Of a stretch of DNA of 45,690 nucleotides, positions 22,403 through 30,058 are shown one piece after another. Within the stretch, counting starts at the first letter, position 1. Every line of letters begins with the position of its first letter. The stretch covers positions 60,790-106,479 of the forward strand of contig NZ_BBPM01000009.1 in the NCBI RefSeq assembly GCF_000787775.1, read 5' to 3'. The DNA comes from Streptacidiphilus carbonis (GTDB taxonomy: Bacteria > Actinomycetota > Actinomycetes > Streptomycetales > Streptomycetaceae). The translations under genes and the position numbers were made by a program. The notes under the pieces were generated by a model. The model was not told the DNA's origin. It worked only from the letters and a program-made list of their open reading frames with translations, and did no database searches.

Positions 22403-23347
22403 GTGCGGCATCAGCACAAGACCTTCCAGGCGATCGAGGTCGGCGACGGTGGCGACGGGCGGTGGGCCGCCTACGCCCGGGTCCTGTGGCAGGAGATGGC
22501 GGGCCTGCTGACCGCGGAGGGCCGGACTCCCAAGGGCGCGAACCGTGTTCTCGCGCTGTTCCGTGCGCACATGCCGGAACTGGTCCCGGTTCTGAACCGC
22601 CTGGCCGGCCAACTCGACCGGCCCGAGGCGGATGCCTTCCTCACCCACGCCGCACTGCGGCCGTTCTCCCCGGCCTGCACCCAGATCGGCCAGAACGGCA
22701 CTCTGCTGCGCAACTACGACTTGCCGCCCGATCAGTGCGAGGGGACCATCGTCTCCTCCTGCTTCCTGCGCCCCGTAATCGGGATGCAGGACGTGCTGTG
22801 GGGCTTGCTGGACGGGATGAACGACGCCGGTCTCGCCATCTCGATCACCTGGGGCGGACGTTCCGTCTACGGACGAGGCTTCGCCATTCTCATAGTTGTG
22901 CGCTACCTGCTGGAGACGTGCGACAGTGTCGATGAGGCGGTCGGCAAGCTGCATTCCCTGCCGATCGCCGTCCCACAGAACCTCACCCTCGTCGATCCCG
23001 CGAAGGCGGTGACGGTGTTCGTGGGACCGGACATGTCACCGACGGTGGCGCCGGACGCCTGCGCCGCCAATCACCAGCACCTGCCGGTGACCGACGAGCA
23101 GGAGCGGGCCCTGCAGACGCAGGAGCGGCTGCGCGCGATTCGCGCCGCGGGTGCCGACGTGGCGGCGATGCTGAAGCCGCCGCTGTATCGATCCGTCGAC
23201 GAGCAGGGGTCGAGAACGCTCTACACAGCCCACTACCGGCCCGTCGAGGGCCGTGTGACGTACTACTGGCCCGGCGAGTCCTGGCAGCAGTCCTTCGGTG
23301 ACTTCACACCCGGATCCCGCACCGTCACCTTGGCCCGGGCCAACTGA
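22403..23347 (+). CDS. C45-type Ntn hydrolase / acyltransferase-like protein
   Basis: 314 residues from the GTG at 22403, with GGGGAG about 9 nt upstream; another GTG at 22394 has no ribosome site. The middle of the protein has the N-terminal-nucleophile pattern of acyl-CoA:6-aminopenicillanate acyltransferase-like proteins: AALRPFSPACTQIGQNGTLL, then RNYDLPPDQCEGTIV. The Cys in PACTQI would be freed by self-cleavage to become the catalytic residue. Later elements (GLLDGMNDAGLAISITWGGR; LPIAVPQNLTLVDPAKAVTV) fit the same fold. The substrate is unknown: family members cleave or transfer acyl amides. Confidence 0.8.
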   Translation: MRHQHKTFQAIEVGDGGDGRWAAYARVLWQEMAGLLTAEGRTPKGANRVLALFRAHMPELVPVLNRLAGQLDRPEADAFLTHAALRPFSPACTQIGQNGTLLRNYDLPPDQCEGTIVSSCFLRPVIGMQDVLWGLLDGMNDAGLAISITWGGRSVYGRGFAILIVVRYLLETCDSVDEAVGKLHSLPIAVPQNLTLVDPAKAVTVFVGPDMSPTVAPDACAANHQHLPVTDEQERALQTQERLRAIRAAGADVAAMLKPPLYRSVDEQGSRTLYTAHYRPVEGRVTYYWPGESWQQSFGDFTPGSRTVTLARAN

Positions 23348-23564
23348 GAGGTTTTCCGGACCCCCGCCCACCCCTGCACGAAGATCTTGCAGGAACGTGA
23401 TGTCACCCGCCGCCGACAGGCCCCCACGCGCCGCGAGCCTCGCCCGTCGTCGGCACAAGGTACGGCCGTTGCTCACCCGGGCTCCTGCCGGTAGCGGGAG
23501 TCTCCGGCGATCATGAGGCGACGCCCTGCCCCGGGTTGAAGCTGTGCGGTCGCTATGAAGCTTT

Positions 23565-23638
23565 CAGCCCCGCGCCACCCCGCCGGGACCCGAAACCGCC
23601 GGTCATGCGGCGGACCGGGTCGCCTGGGACAGGGGCTG
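23565..23638 (+). ncRNA. Structured 5' leader upstream of the CBM2-kelch gene
   Basis: Three nested stems can be drawn: CAGCCCC (23565-23571) with GGGGCTG (23632-23638); GACCCG (23587-23592) with CGGGTC (23616-23621); CCGCCG (23596-23601) with CGGCGG (23608-23613) and a 6-nt loop. The element ends 66 nt before the start codon at 23705. It could be a cis-acting RNA or a processed leader. I do not recognise a known riboswitch class. The rest of 23348-23564 shows no gene. Confidence 0.4.
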
Positions 23639-23704
23639 CTTGACCCGCTCGGCGGCCCCTGCGGAGCGTGGTGCTGACAACCCTCCGAGCGAAGGGATCC
23701 ACGG

Positions 23705-25654
23705 ATGTCCCAGCAGCGCTCCAGCAGACATCGGTTCCACGGCCGCCGCCTTCCCGGACCACGACCCCGCGGGCCACTGGGCCGGCCCGGCCGGGTGGCC
23801 GCCTGGAGCGCAGCCGCTGCCCTCGGCCTCGGCCTGGTGGTCAGCACGGACACCTCCGCGCGGGCCACGACCGGGTGCCAGGCGAGCTACACCATCTCCT
23901 CGCAGTGGTCGGGCGGCTTCACCGCCAACGTCTCGATCACCGATCTGGGCAGCGCCGTGACCTCGTGGCAGGTCGCCTGGACGTTCCCGGGCAACCAGCA
24001 GATCACCCAGATCTGGAACGCGACCGACAGCCAGTCGGGGCAGAACGTCACTGCCGCCAACGTCGCGTACAACGGGTCCGTCGCCACCGGCGGCAGTGTG
24101 TCGTTCGGCTTCAACGGCTCGTTCTCCGGGACCGATGCCGTCCCCGCACAGCTCTCGTTCAACGGAGTCCCCTGCACCGGCAGCGTTACGACGCCCACGC
24201 CCACGCCCACGCCCACGCCCACGCCCACGCCCACGCCGACCCCGACCCCGACACCGACACCGAGCCCCACGTCCACGACGCCGACGCCCGGCCAGGGCAC
24301 CTGGCAGGCGGCGCCGGTCAACCCGTACACCGGCGGCCCGGCGACGTTCCTGTGGCTGATGACGGACGGTTCGATCCTGTCGAACGGCTCAAGTCTCAAC
24401 CAGTGGGTACGCCTGGTCCCCGACGCGCACGGGAGTTACGCGAACGGCAGCTGGCAGCAACTGGCTTCGAGTCCCTACGCGATGGGTGCAGCGGAGGAGC
24501 ACATCCTGCCGGACGGCCGCTTCTACCAGGCAGGCGGCGAGTACATCTACAGCTACCCCTCCGGCAGTTCGGCGAACGACCACAACGCGGTGCAGCTCTA
24601 CGACCCGCTGACCAACAGCTGGTCGCTGGGGCAGGAGGGCCTCTACGGCAGTCTCGACGACAGCGGCAGCGCCACCCTCGCCGACGGCAGCATCCTGGCC
24701 GGGGACATCTCCGCCGCGCAGACCCAGCGCTTCAGCCCGAGCACCAACACCTGGACCGCAGCCGGCTCCAGGCCGTCGTCCGCGGGCGAGGACGGCTGGG
24801 TGACCCTGCCGGACGGCTCCGTCGTGTCCATGAGCGGCTACGGCCAGTACCGCTACAACCCGGCCACCAAGACGTGGATCACGCTGCCCGCCGCACCGTC
24901 CGGCTACCAGAACGGCAACGTGGACTCGGCGATGGTGACGCAGATGTACAACGGCAAGATCCTGGCCATGGGCAGCAACGCCTCCGGCGTCTACACGCCC
25001 GGCGCGACCGCGGGCTCGGCCGGCAGTTGGGCGCAGGGCCCCGGCCTGCCCCAGGGCAGCTATGTCGACGACTCCTACACCGATCCGGAACCGAACGGCA
25101 AGGTCCTGTTCGACACCATCAAGTGCAGCTGGATCACCAACGCCTGCGGCTCCGCCGCGGGCCCCGAACTCGTCGAGTACGACCCGTCAACGAACACGAT
25201 GGCGCAGATCAGCGAGCCCCCGGACGGATCCGGACAGGCAGTGAACTTCATCAACCTCCCCAACGGCCAAGTCCTCGCCGCGGCCGGCGACCAGGACTGG
25301 ATCTACACGCCGGTGGGCAGCCCGCAGAGCTCCTGGCGGCCGACGGTCACCGGAGTGAGCGCCAACGGCAACGGCTCCTATCACCTGACGGGCACTCAAC
25401 TCACCGGTCTGGTGAGCGTCGGTGAGGACGACTACCAGGACCCGCAGAACTTCCCCGTCGTCTTCCTCAAGGACTCCGCGGGAGACGTGTACTACGCGCG
25501 CTCCTCCGGCTTCAGCACCATGGCGCCGAGCACGCCCGGCGAAGCCGAGTCGGCCGACTTCTCGCTCCCGTCGGGCCTGCCGCACGGAACCTACAGCCTG
25601 TACGTCTCCAGTTGCGGAGTCTCCTCCGCCGCCGGCTTCTCGTTCACCTATTGA
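23705..25654 (+). CDS. Secreted CBM2 - PT linker - kelch beta-propeller protein
   Basis: 649 residues with GAAGGGAT upstream. A long twin-Arg-rich N-terminus leads to a hydrophobic core (WSAAAALGLGLVVSTDTSA) and cleavage near ARA-TTG. Residues 58-160 are a CBM2 cellulose-binding module with terminal Cys pair and exposed Trp (CQASYTISSQWSGGFTANVS; WQVAWTFPG; TQIWNAT). A Thr-Pro linker follows (about 162-196), then kelch repeats (LPDGRFYQAGGEYIY; YDPLTNSWSLGQEG; YNPATKTWITLP; MYNGKILAMGSNAS) and a C-terminal Ig-like domain. It resembles galactose-oxidase-type propellers, but the copper and Tyr-Cys ligands are not evident, so enzymatic activity is uncertain. It probably acts extracellularly on plant cell wall. 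Confidence 0.9.
   Translation: MSQQRSSRHRFHGRRLPGPRPRGPLGRPGRVAAWSAAAALGLGLVVSTDTSARATTGCQASYTISSQWSGGFTANVSITDLGSAVTSWQVAWTFPGNQQITQIWNATDSQSGQNVTAANVAYNGSVATGGSVSFGFNGSFSGTDAVPAQLSFNGVPCTGSVTTPTPTPTPTPTPTPTPTPTPTPTPSPTSTTPTPGQGTWQAAPVNPYTGGPATFLWLMTDGSILSNGSSLNQWVRLVPDAHGSYANGSWQQLASSPYAMGAAEEHILPDGRFYQAGGEYIYSYPSGSSANDHNAVQLYDPLTNSWSLGQEGLYGSLDDSGSATLADGSILAGDISAAQTQRFSPSTNTWTAAGSRPSSAGEDGWVTLPDGSVVSMSGYGQYRYNPATKTWITLPAAPSGYQNGNVDSAMVTQMYNGKILAMGSNASGVYTPGATAGSAGSWAQGPGLPQGSYVDDSYTDPEPNGKVLFDTIKCSWITNACGSAAGPELVEYDPSTNTMAQISEPPDGSGQAVNFINLPNGQVLAAAGDQDWIYTPVGSPQSSWRPTVTGVSANGNGSYHLTGTQLTGLVSVGEDDYQDPQNFPVVFLKDSAGDVYYARSSGFSTMAPSTPGEAESADFSLPSGLPHGTYSLYVSSCGVSSAAGFSFTY
24194..24235 (+). 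repeat. Tandem hexamer CCCACG x7 in the linker coding region
   Basis: Seven exact copies of CCCACG encode alternating Pro-Thr in the linker between CBM2 and the propeller, followed by degenerate copies. Slippage would add or remove Pro-Thr pairs in frame, changing linker length without breaking the gene. Confidence 0.9.
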
Positions 25655-25672
25655 CCGGCCCGGTCACGGACA

Positions 25673-25706
25673 CCGGTGGCGCCGGGGCCGGCCCCGGCGC
25701 CACCGG
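25673..25706. terminator. 34-bp perfect palindrome, terminator of the CBM2-kelch gene
   Basis: The left arm CCGGTGGCGCCGGGGCC (25673-25689) is followed directly by its exact complement (25690-25706), 18 bp after the stop codon. It is a very strong GC hairpin without a U-tract, typical of actinobacterial terminators. Confidence 0.85.
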
Positions 25707-25827
25707 CACGTGAAGCACAGGCGGGCGGCCACGGCCCTCCGGCCGTCCGCCCGCACCCCCTTCGACCAGGCCCTCGCCCCCGTCGGCTGAGACCGTACGA
25801 GCCGCACCGGATGAGTTGGAGGGCTCT

Positions 25828-26403
25828 TCAGTGGTTCCTCCGCCGGGGATCGCGGGTGCCGTCGAGGAACACCGAGATGGCCGCCGCGCTGGCCCTCTCC
25901 ACCCCGAGGCCTCCCTGCGTCGCCGTCACAAGCGCCGCCTCGATCAGACCGACGAACAGCGCGAGCAGCACCTCGGGTGGAAGGTCCTCGCGCAGGCTGC
26001 CGTCCGCTGCGCCGCGCCGGAACAGCTCACGGAGGGGTTCGCCGAGTCGGCGGTCCACCTCGGCGGGCTCGATCGGCTTGTGCCCGGATCGCATGAAGGC
26101 GATGTACTTGCTTCCGGTGGCGACGAAGGCGCGGGTCAGCCGGGCGAGGGCCTCGGGGTACGGGGCGGTGTCGAGACCGGCCTCGGCGAGCCGGTCGTCC
26201 AACTCCTGGACCGCGGCCCGGGCCAGGGCCTGGAGCAGTGCCTCGCGGTTGGGGAAGCGGCGGTAGAGGGTGGCCCGCCCGACCCCGGCCGCCGCGGCGA
26301 TGTCGGCCATGCTCGCCGCCTCGCCGCGTTCGGCCAGGACGGCCGCTGCGGCGTCGAGGATGCCGGCCGCGATGTGGTCCTTGAGTGCTGGATTCCCGCT
26401 CAC
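25828..26403 (-). CDS. TetR-family repressor
   Basis: 191 residues. The N-terminal HTH is textbook TetR: ILDAAAAVLAERGEAASMAD, IAAAAGVGRATLYRRFPNRE, and ALLQALARAAVQELDDRL. The C-terminal ligand domain is helical and ends in RRRNH. It is divergent from the SDR gene, 77 bp away, with an inverted repeat GAGACA-N4-TGTCTC between them. It probably represses the SDR and itself. Confidence 0.92.
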   Translation of the reverse strand: MSGNPALKDHIAAGILDAAAAVLAERGEAASMADIAAAAGVGRATLYRRFPNREALLQALARAAVQELDDRLAEAGLDTAPYPEALARLTRAFVATGSKYIAFMRSGHKPIEPAEVDRRLGEPLRELFRRGAADGSLREDLPPEVLLALFVGLIEAALVTATQGGLGVERASAAAISVFLDGTRDPRRRNH

Positions 26404-26452
26404 CGGGCCAGCCTACCCGGCGTCTCGGAGTGGTACATTGAAGTCCTGTTCC

Positions 26453-26468
26453 GAGACATGAGTGTCTC
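26453..26468. promoter_or_regulatory. TetR operator candidate between tetR and SDR
   Basis: GAGACATGAGTGTCTC has perfect 6-bp arms with a 4-bp centre, 12 bp upstream of the SDR start codon. The location between divergent genes and overlap with the likely SDR promoter fit TetR repression. Confidence 0.65.
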
Positions 26469-26480
26469 ACTGGAGGTGTC

Positions 26481-27311
26481 ATGGGAAGGTCCCGTGCGGT
26501 ACTGGTGACCGGTTGCTCGTCGGGGATCGGCCGGGCGACGGCGCTGGCCCTGGTCCGGGCAGGACTGCCGACCTGGGCGTCGGCCCGCGACCCGGCATCC
26601 CTCGCCGACCTGGAGGACGCGGGCTGCCGCACCCTGCGTCTGGACGTCACCGACGAGGAGTCCCGACTGCGGGCCGTCGAAGCGGTGCAGGCCGAGCACG
26701 GCGCCGTCGCAGCCCTGGTCAACAACGCCGGGTACGCGCAGGTGGGTGCTGTTGAAGAGGTACCCCTGGAGGCCCTGCGGCGGCAGTTCGAGACCAATGT
26801 CTTCGGGCTGGTGAGGTTGTGCCAACTGGTGCTTCCCGGCATGCGTGAGCAGCACTACGGGACCATCGTGAACGTGGGATCGGCCGCCGGGCTGGTCACT
26901 CCGCCCGCGTCCAGTGCCTATGCGATGACCAAGTACGCCCTGGAATCGCTCAGCGACGCGCTACGCCTGGAGACGCGCGCTTTCGGGGTGCGGGTCGCCC
27001 TGCTGGAACCGGGCGCGGTCCGGACCCGGTTCACGTCCACCCTCGCCGCCGGTGCGCCACGGCGCGACCTGCCCGGCCCGTACGACACGCTGATTCGCAA
27101 CGCCCTCGCGCTGGCCCAGCGAGAGGGCGCCGAGGGCCGCGGCCTCGCCCCGGAGCACATCGCCGAGGCCGTGGTCCACGCGGTGACCTCACGCCGCCCG
27201 AGGACCCGCTACCGCATCGGCGCCCAGGCCCGCCTCGGCCCGCCGGCCCGCCGCGCGATGGGCGACCGGCTCTGGGACCAGGTCCTCGGACGGGTCTGCC
27301 CATCGCAGTGA
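26481..27311 (+). CDS. Short-chain dehydrogenase/reductase
   Basis: 276 residues, preceded by GGAGG 5 nt upstream. Classical SDR motifs are TGCSSGIGRATALALVRAGL (TGxxxGxG cofactor loop), LRLDVTD, LVNNAGYAQVGAVEE (NNAG), the catalytic Ser in NVGSAAGLVTPPASS, and AYAMTKYALESLSDALRLET (YxxxK). The Arg following the first strand (SARDP) suggests NADPH. Substrate unknown. The adjacent divergent TetR gene suggests induction by a small molecule, perhaps the substrate. Confidence 0.93.
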   Translation: MGRSRAVLVTGCSSGIGRATALALVRAGLPTWASARDPASLADLEDAGCRTLRLDVTDEESRLRAVEAVQAEHGAVAALVNNAGYAQVGAVEEVPLEALRRQFETNVFGLVRLCQLVLPGMREQHYGTIVNVGSAAGLVTPPASSAYAMTKYALESLSDALRLETRAFGVRVALLEPGAVRTRFTSTLAAGAPRRDLPGPYDTLIRNALALAQREGAEGRGLAPEHIAEAVVHAVTSRRPRTRYRIGAQARLGPPARRAMGDRLWDQVLGRVCPSQ

Positions 27312-27348
27312 CACACCTCGGGGCCCCTCTCCCAGGGCGTCGTCCGGA

Positions 27349-27435
27349 TGACGTGACCAGTTTGATCACGTGATGCCGAGGGCGGGCAGCCCAGCCCGGC
27401 CACCGGCTGGTCATTCTGGGCAGTGACGTGACCAG
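27349..27435. repeat. 12-bp direct repeat pair between convergent genes
   Basis: TGACGTGACCAG occurs at 27349-27360 and again at 27424-27435, with a 10-bp palindrome ATCACGTGAT at 27365-27374 between. The 167-bp gap separates the 3' ends of the SDR and marR genes, so a promoter role is not obvious. Confidence 0.5.
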
Positions 27436-27478
27436 GTGGTGAAGGGACGTAGGTCGGGAAAACAGGTCTTGCGTATCG

Positions 27479-27976
27479 TCAGACCGCGTTGCCGAGGTCC
27501 TCATCGAGTCCTGCGGCCAGGTCCTTCGTGCGCGCTGACCGATTCCTGGTGAGCCGGGTCAAGTGCGCTTCGAGGGCGTCGAGTTGTTCGGCTCCGATCT
27601 GGGCCGCCCAGCGGTTGCGCACCTCGGTGAACAGCGCCGCGCCTTGGGCCATCATGTCGTGGCCGCGGGCTGTGACGTGCAGTCGCTTGAGGCGTGCGTC
27701 CGTGGGGTCGGGCTCGCGTTCCACATATCCGAGTCGTTCGAGTGCGACGATCACTTTGGCTGCCGCCTGCTTGGACACCGAAAGGCTGCGGCCGAGTTCC
27801 GTGGCGGTGTCCGCACCCTCGTCGATGGCGCGGAGGGCGAACTCGTGGGATGCGCGCACGCCTTCGTGTCCGCGGCTGGCCAGTTCGCCGTGCACCTCGT
27901 CCACCATCGACTGGAAGCCGCCGAGCAGCAGGAGCGCGAGCTCGGCACCTGGTGAGCGTGCCATGGGACACATCAT
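27479..27976 (-). CDS. MarR-family regulator
   Basis: 165 residues from the ATG at 27976, which has GAGGG 7 nt upstream; ATGs at 27973 and 27964 (MARSPGAELALLLLGGFQSM) are alternatives. The winged helix is TATELGRSLSVSKQAAAKVI, VALERLGYVEREPDPTDARL, KRLHVTARGHDMM, with dimerisation helices at both ends. It is divergent from the alpha/beta hydrolase gene. Two strong inverted repeats with the shared core GACAAC-N3-GTTGTC lie between them, one next to each promoter, so it probably represses both genes. Confidence 0.92.
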   Translation of the reverse strand: MMCPMARSPGAELALLLLGGFQSMVDEVHGELASRGHEGVRASHEFALRAIDEGADTATELGRSLSVSKQAAAKVIVALERLGYVEREPDPTDARLKRLHVTARGHDMMAQGAALFTEVRNRWAAQIGAEQLDALEAHLTRLTRNRSARTKDLAAGLDEDLGNAV

Positions 27977-27994
27977 ACGAGAGCCCTCCAGCGG

Positions 27995-28044
27995 GGGTCG
28001 ACAACTGGGTTGTCGACCCGTAGATTGACAACCAGGTTGTCGAT
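27995..28044. promoter_or_regulatory. Paired MarR operators
   Basis: Site 1 (27995-28019) is a perfect palindrome GGGTCGACAAC-TGG-GTTGTCGACCC. Site 2 (28024-28044) repeats the core as TTGACAACCAGGTTGTCGA. Their centres are 27 bp apart. The common core GACAACNNNGTTGTC is a strong prediction of the binding site of the adjacent MarR protein. Confidence 0.85.
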
Positions 28045-28061
28045 CAGATGGAGGAGAACAC

Positions 28062-29027
28062 ATGGATCCCACGACCCGCGGTGCCACCATCGCTGGTGTT
28101 GAACACCACCGCGTCAGTCTCAACGGCACCGAGTTGCACTACGTCTCGGCGGGAACCTCCGGAACTCCCGTCATGCTGGTCCACGGCTTCCCGGAGACCT
28201 GGTGGGTCTTCCACAAGCTGATCCCGCTGCTCAGCGCGCACCATCGGGTGTTCGCCCCGGACCTCCGGGGTTTCGGCGACTCCGCCACTGCGTCCGCGGA
28301 GCACGACAGCGCGACCGCGGCCCGGGACCTGAGCGAACTGATCAGCCGGCTCGACCTCGGCCCGGTCCACCTGACGGGCCAGGATGTCAGCGGTCCCACC
28401 ACGTTCCGGGTCGCCGCCACCCGCCCCGACCTGGTGCGAAGCTATGCGGCGATCGAGACCGGCCTGCCCGGGTTCGGCGTCGAAAGGCTCGCGGACGTCA
28501 CCCGCGGCGGCGCCTGGCACATCGGCGTCCTCATCGCCCCCGGCATCCCCGAGCTGCTGCTCGCCGGCCGAGAACGCGCATTCCTCGCCGAATACGCCCT
28601 GCCCTCCCTCTGCGCGACCCCTGACGCGTTCGCCGACCAGGACATCGACGAGCTCACCCGCTCCTATGCGCGGCCCGACGCATTCAGGGGTGCGGCCGGG
28701 CTCTACCGGTCGATGCTCCGCGAAGGCGAGGAAATCCGAGAACTGGCATCCCAGCCCCTCGCCACGCCCGTGCTCGCCGTCGGGGGCAGGTCGGGGGACT
28801 TCACGCCGGCGACGATGCGTCAGGTCGCCAAGGACATGACCTCCGCCTCGATCGACGGCATCGGCCACTATGTGGCGATGGAGGCACCCGACCGGCTCGC
28901 GGAGGCCCTTCTCTCCTTCTATCGGCAGATCGACTTCTATCGGCGAATCGACGGCCCGGAACAGCACGGGGCCGGCCGAGCGCAGAAAAGTGCGCCTCCG
29001 GAGGCGGCGGGCGGGGTGACCCTTTGA
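28062..29027 (+). CDS. Alpha/beta hydrolase, epoxide hydrolase/dehalogenase-like
   Basis: 321 residues, with GGAGGAG 5 nt upstream. Motifs are VMLVHGFPETWWVFHKLIP (oxyanion HGFP), FAPDLRGFGDSATA, the nucleophile elbow VHLTGQDVSGPTTF (Gln-Asp-Val-Ser-Gly, so Asp is the probable nucleophile), and the catalytic His in DGIGHYVAMEAPDRLA. An Asp nucleophile with HGFPETW points to epoxide hydrolases or haloacid/haloalkane dehalogenases rather than serine esterases. Regulation by the divergent MarR suggests response to a toxic small molecule. Confidence 0.9.
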   Translation: MDPTTRGATIAGVEHHRVSLNGTELHYVSAGTSGTPVMLVHGFPETWWVFHKLIPLLSAHHRVFAPDLRGFGDSATASAEHDSATAARDLSELISRLDLGPVHLTGQDVSGPTTFRVAATRPDLVRSYAAIETGLPGFGVERLADVTRGGAWHIGVLIAPGIPELLLAGRERAFLAEYALPSLCATPDAFADQDIDELTRSYARPDAFRGAAGLYRSMLREGEEIRELASQPLATPVLAVGGRSGDFTPATMRQVAKDMTSASIDGIGHYVAMEAPDRLAEALLSFYRQIDFYRRIDGPEQHGAGRAQKSAPPEAAGGVTL

Positions 29028-29048
29028 ACTCCGCAGGACGGGAGTTCA
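29025..29048. terminator. Bidirectional hairpin formed by two opposing stop codons
   Basis: Arms TGAACTCC (29025-29032) and GGAGTTCA (29041-29048) are perfect complements. The outer three bases of each arm are the TGA stop codons of the two convergent genes (hydrolase and DUF6879-like). Confidence 0.8.
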
Positions 29049-29729
29049 GGCGTCCGGCTCCGGCTGGTTCGGCGGGCGGAGGCCGGCGATCGCCCGAGGG
29101 AAGTAGGACGCCAACGGCTCGCCATCGCCGTGCAGCCGCTGGATGAAGGCGCGGGCGTCGTCGACCACGGCCCGAGCGCTGTGACGGGTGGCGCCGTCCA
29201 GCTGCCCCTGGTCCGTGTAGTGGACCTCGTAAGCCACCTCCCTTCCGAGGACGACCACATCGGGCAGCGGCGCTGTGACGCCGAGAGCTGCGAGTCGGTC
29301 GGTGGTGAGGATGGACACGCCTTCGCCGTACTGGTCCTTGGTCTGGAGCAGGTGCAATTCCCACTGCAGGTAGGGCGTTACCGGCTCCTCGACGACCCGG
29401 GCCCGGTGATGCAGGAAGCCGACCGCTGAGATTCTGGCGTAGTAGGCCTCGAACTCCGACCGTTGCTCATGGAACAGGCGGAGGGAGCCGCTCCAGTCGC
29501 CCCGGCGAAACGCCTCCCAGCTCGCTGACTTGGTTTCCTGGTAGTCCTGGCGGCATTCGAGCTTCCAGAACCCCGCACTTCCAATGCGCCAGAATGCCCT
29601 GTCGAACTCGACAAAATATGTGGGGATGTCCACCTTCATCCCCTGGCTCTGCTCCAGGATTTCACGCATACCGAGGACACCTTCCCGGTGGGGATCCATC
29701 AGTTTCTTTATTTGCGTGGGAGTTGACAT
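29046..29729 (-). CDS. DUF6879-like protein
   Basis: 227 residues from the ATG at 29729 (MSTPTQIKKLMDPHREGVLG); a TTG at 29756 extends the frame. The core FWKLECRQDYQETKSASWEA, FRRGDWSGSLRLFHEQR, LQWELHLLQTKDQYGEGVSI, and PDVVVLGREVAYEVHYTDQG matches my memory of the actinobacterial DUF6879 family, often encoded near regulators or secondary-metabolism genes. There are no known catalytic residues. It is divergent from the 66-aa peptide gene with a shared 68-bp AT-rich promoter region, so it may belong to the same system. Confidence 0.75.
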   Translation of the reverse strand: MSTPTQIKKLMDPHREGVLGMREILEQSQGMKVDIPTYFVEFDRAFWRIGSAGFWKLECRQDYQETKSASWEAFRRGDWSGSLRLFHEQRSEFEAYYARISAVGFLHHRARVVEEPVTPYLQWELHLLQTKDQYGEGVSILTTDRLAALGVTAPLPDVVVLGREVAYEVHYTDQGQLDGATRHSARAVVDDARAFIQRLHGDGEPLASYFPRAIAGLRPPNQPEPDA

Positions 29730-29797
29730 TGTCGTGACGGTGATGATGATTGGCAAGGGCAGGTCAAGGTGTGAACGAAGCTTCAGGGAGAATGCAT

Positions 29798-29998
29798 ATG
29801 GAACGCTCGGTCAAGGGCGCAAGCGCGTTGGCGGCAGCGGCGGCCATTCTGTCCGCGGGGGCCACCTCGGCCTCCGCCGCAACGGCCTCGCCCCACGTGT
29901 TCTGCCGGACCGGGGCAGCCAAGGCGTCGCTCGTCAAGATAAGCGATGAAGCCCTGGCCGTCGGTGCCGCTGCCTGCAGCGGTGAGTCGAACAGCTGA
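29798..29998 (+). CDS. 66-residue Ala-rich peptide, candidate substrate of the adjacent E1-like enzyme
   Basis: ATG at 29798 chosen because GGGAG ends 7 nt upstream (29786-29790); an ATG at 29792 is too close. The sequence starts MERSVKGASALAAAAAILSA, looks like a Sec signal (two basic residues, hydrophobic core, ASA-A), and continues PHVFCRTGAAKASLVKIS to a C-terminus CSGESNS with two Cys in the mature part. It lies 60 bp upstream of the MccB-like gene on the same strand. It may be a modified peptide (leader plus core) or simply a small secreted protein. Confidence 0.55.
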   Translation: MERSVKGASALAAAAAILSAGATSASAATASPHVFCRTGAAKASLVKISDEALAVGAAACSGESNS

Positions 29999-30058
29999 TA
30001 ACGGCTTGGGCTCCGAGGGGACGCGGGAGAACGGGGAACAAGGGGCAGTGGTTCTTGT

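Noticed and set aside
23705-25654. CBM2-kelch protein as a galactose oxidase (AA5)
   Set aside because: Kelch repeats are clear but I could not place the copper ligands and the Tyr-Cys crosslink, so enzymatic naming would overstate the evidence.
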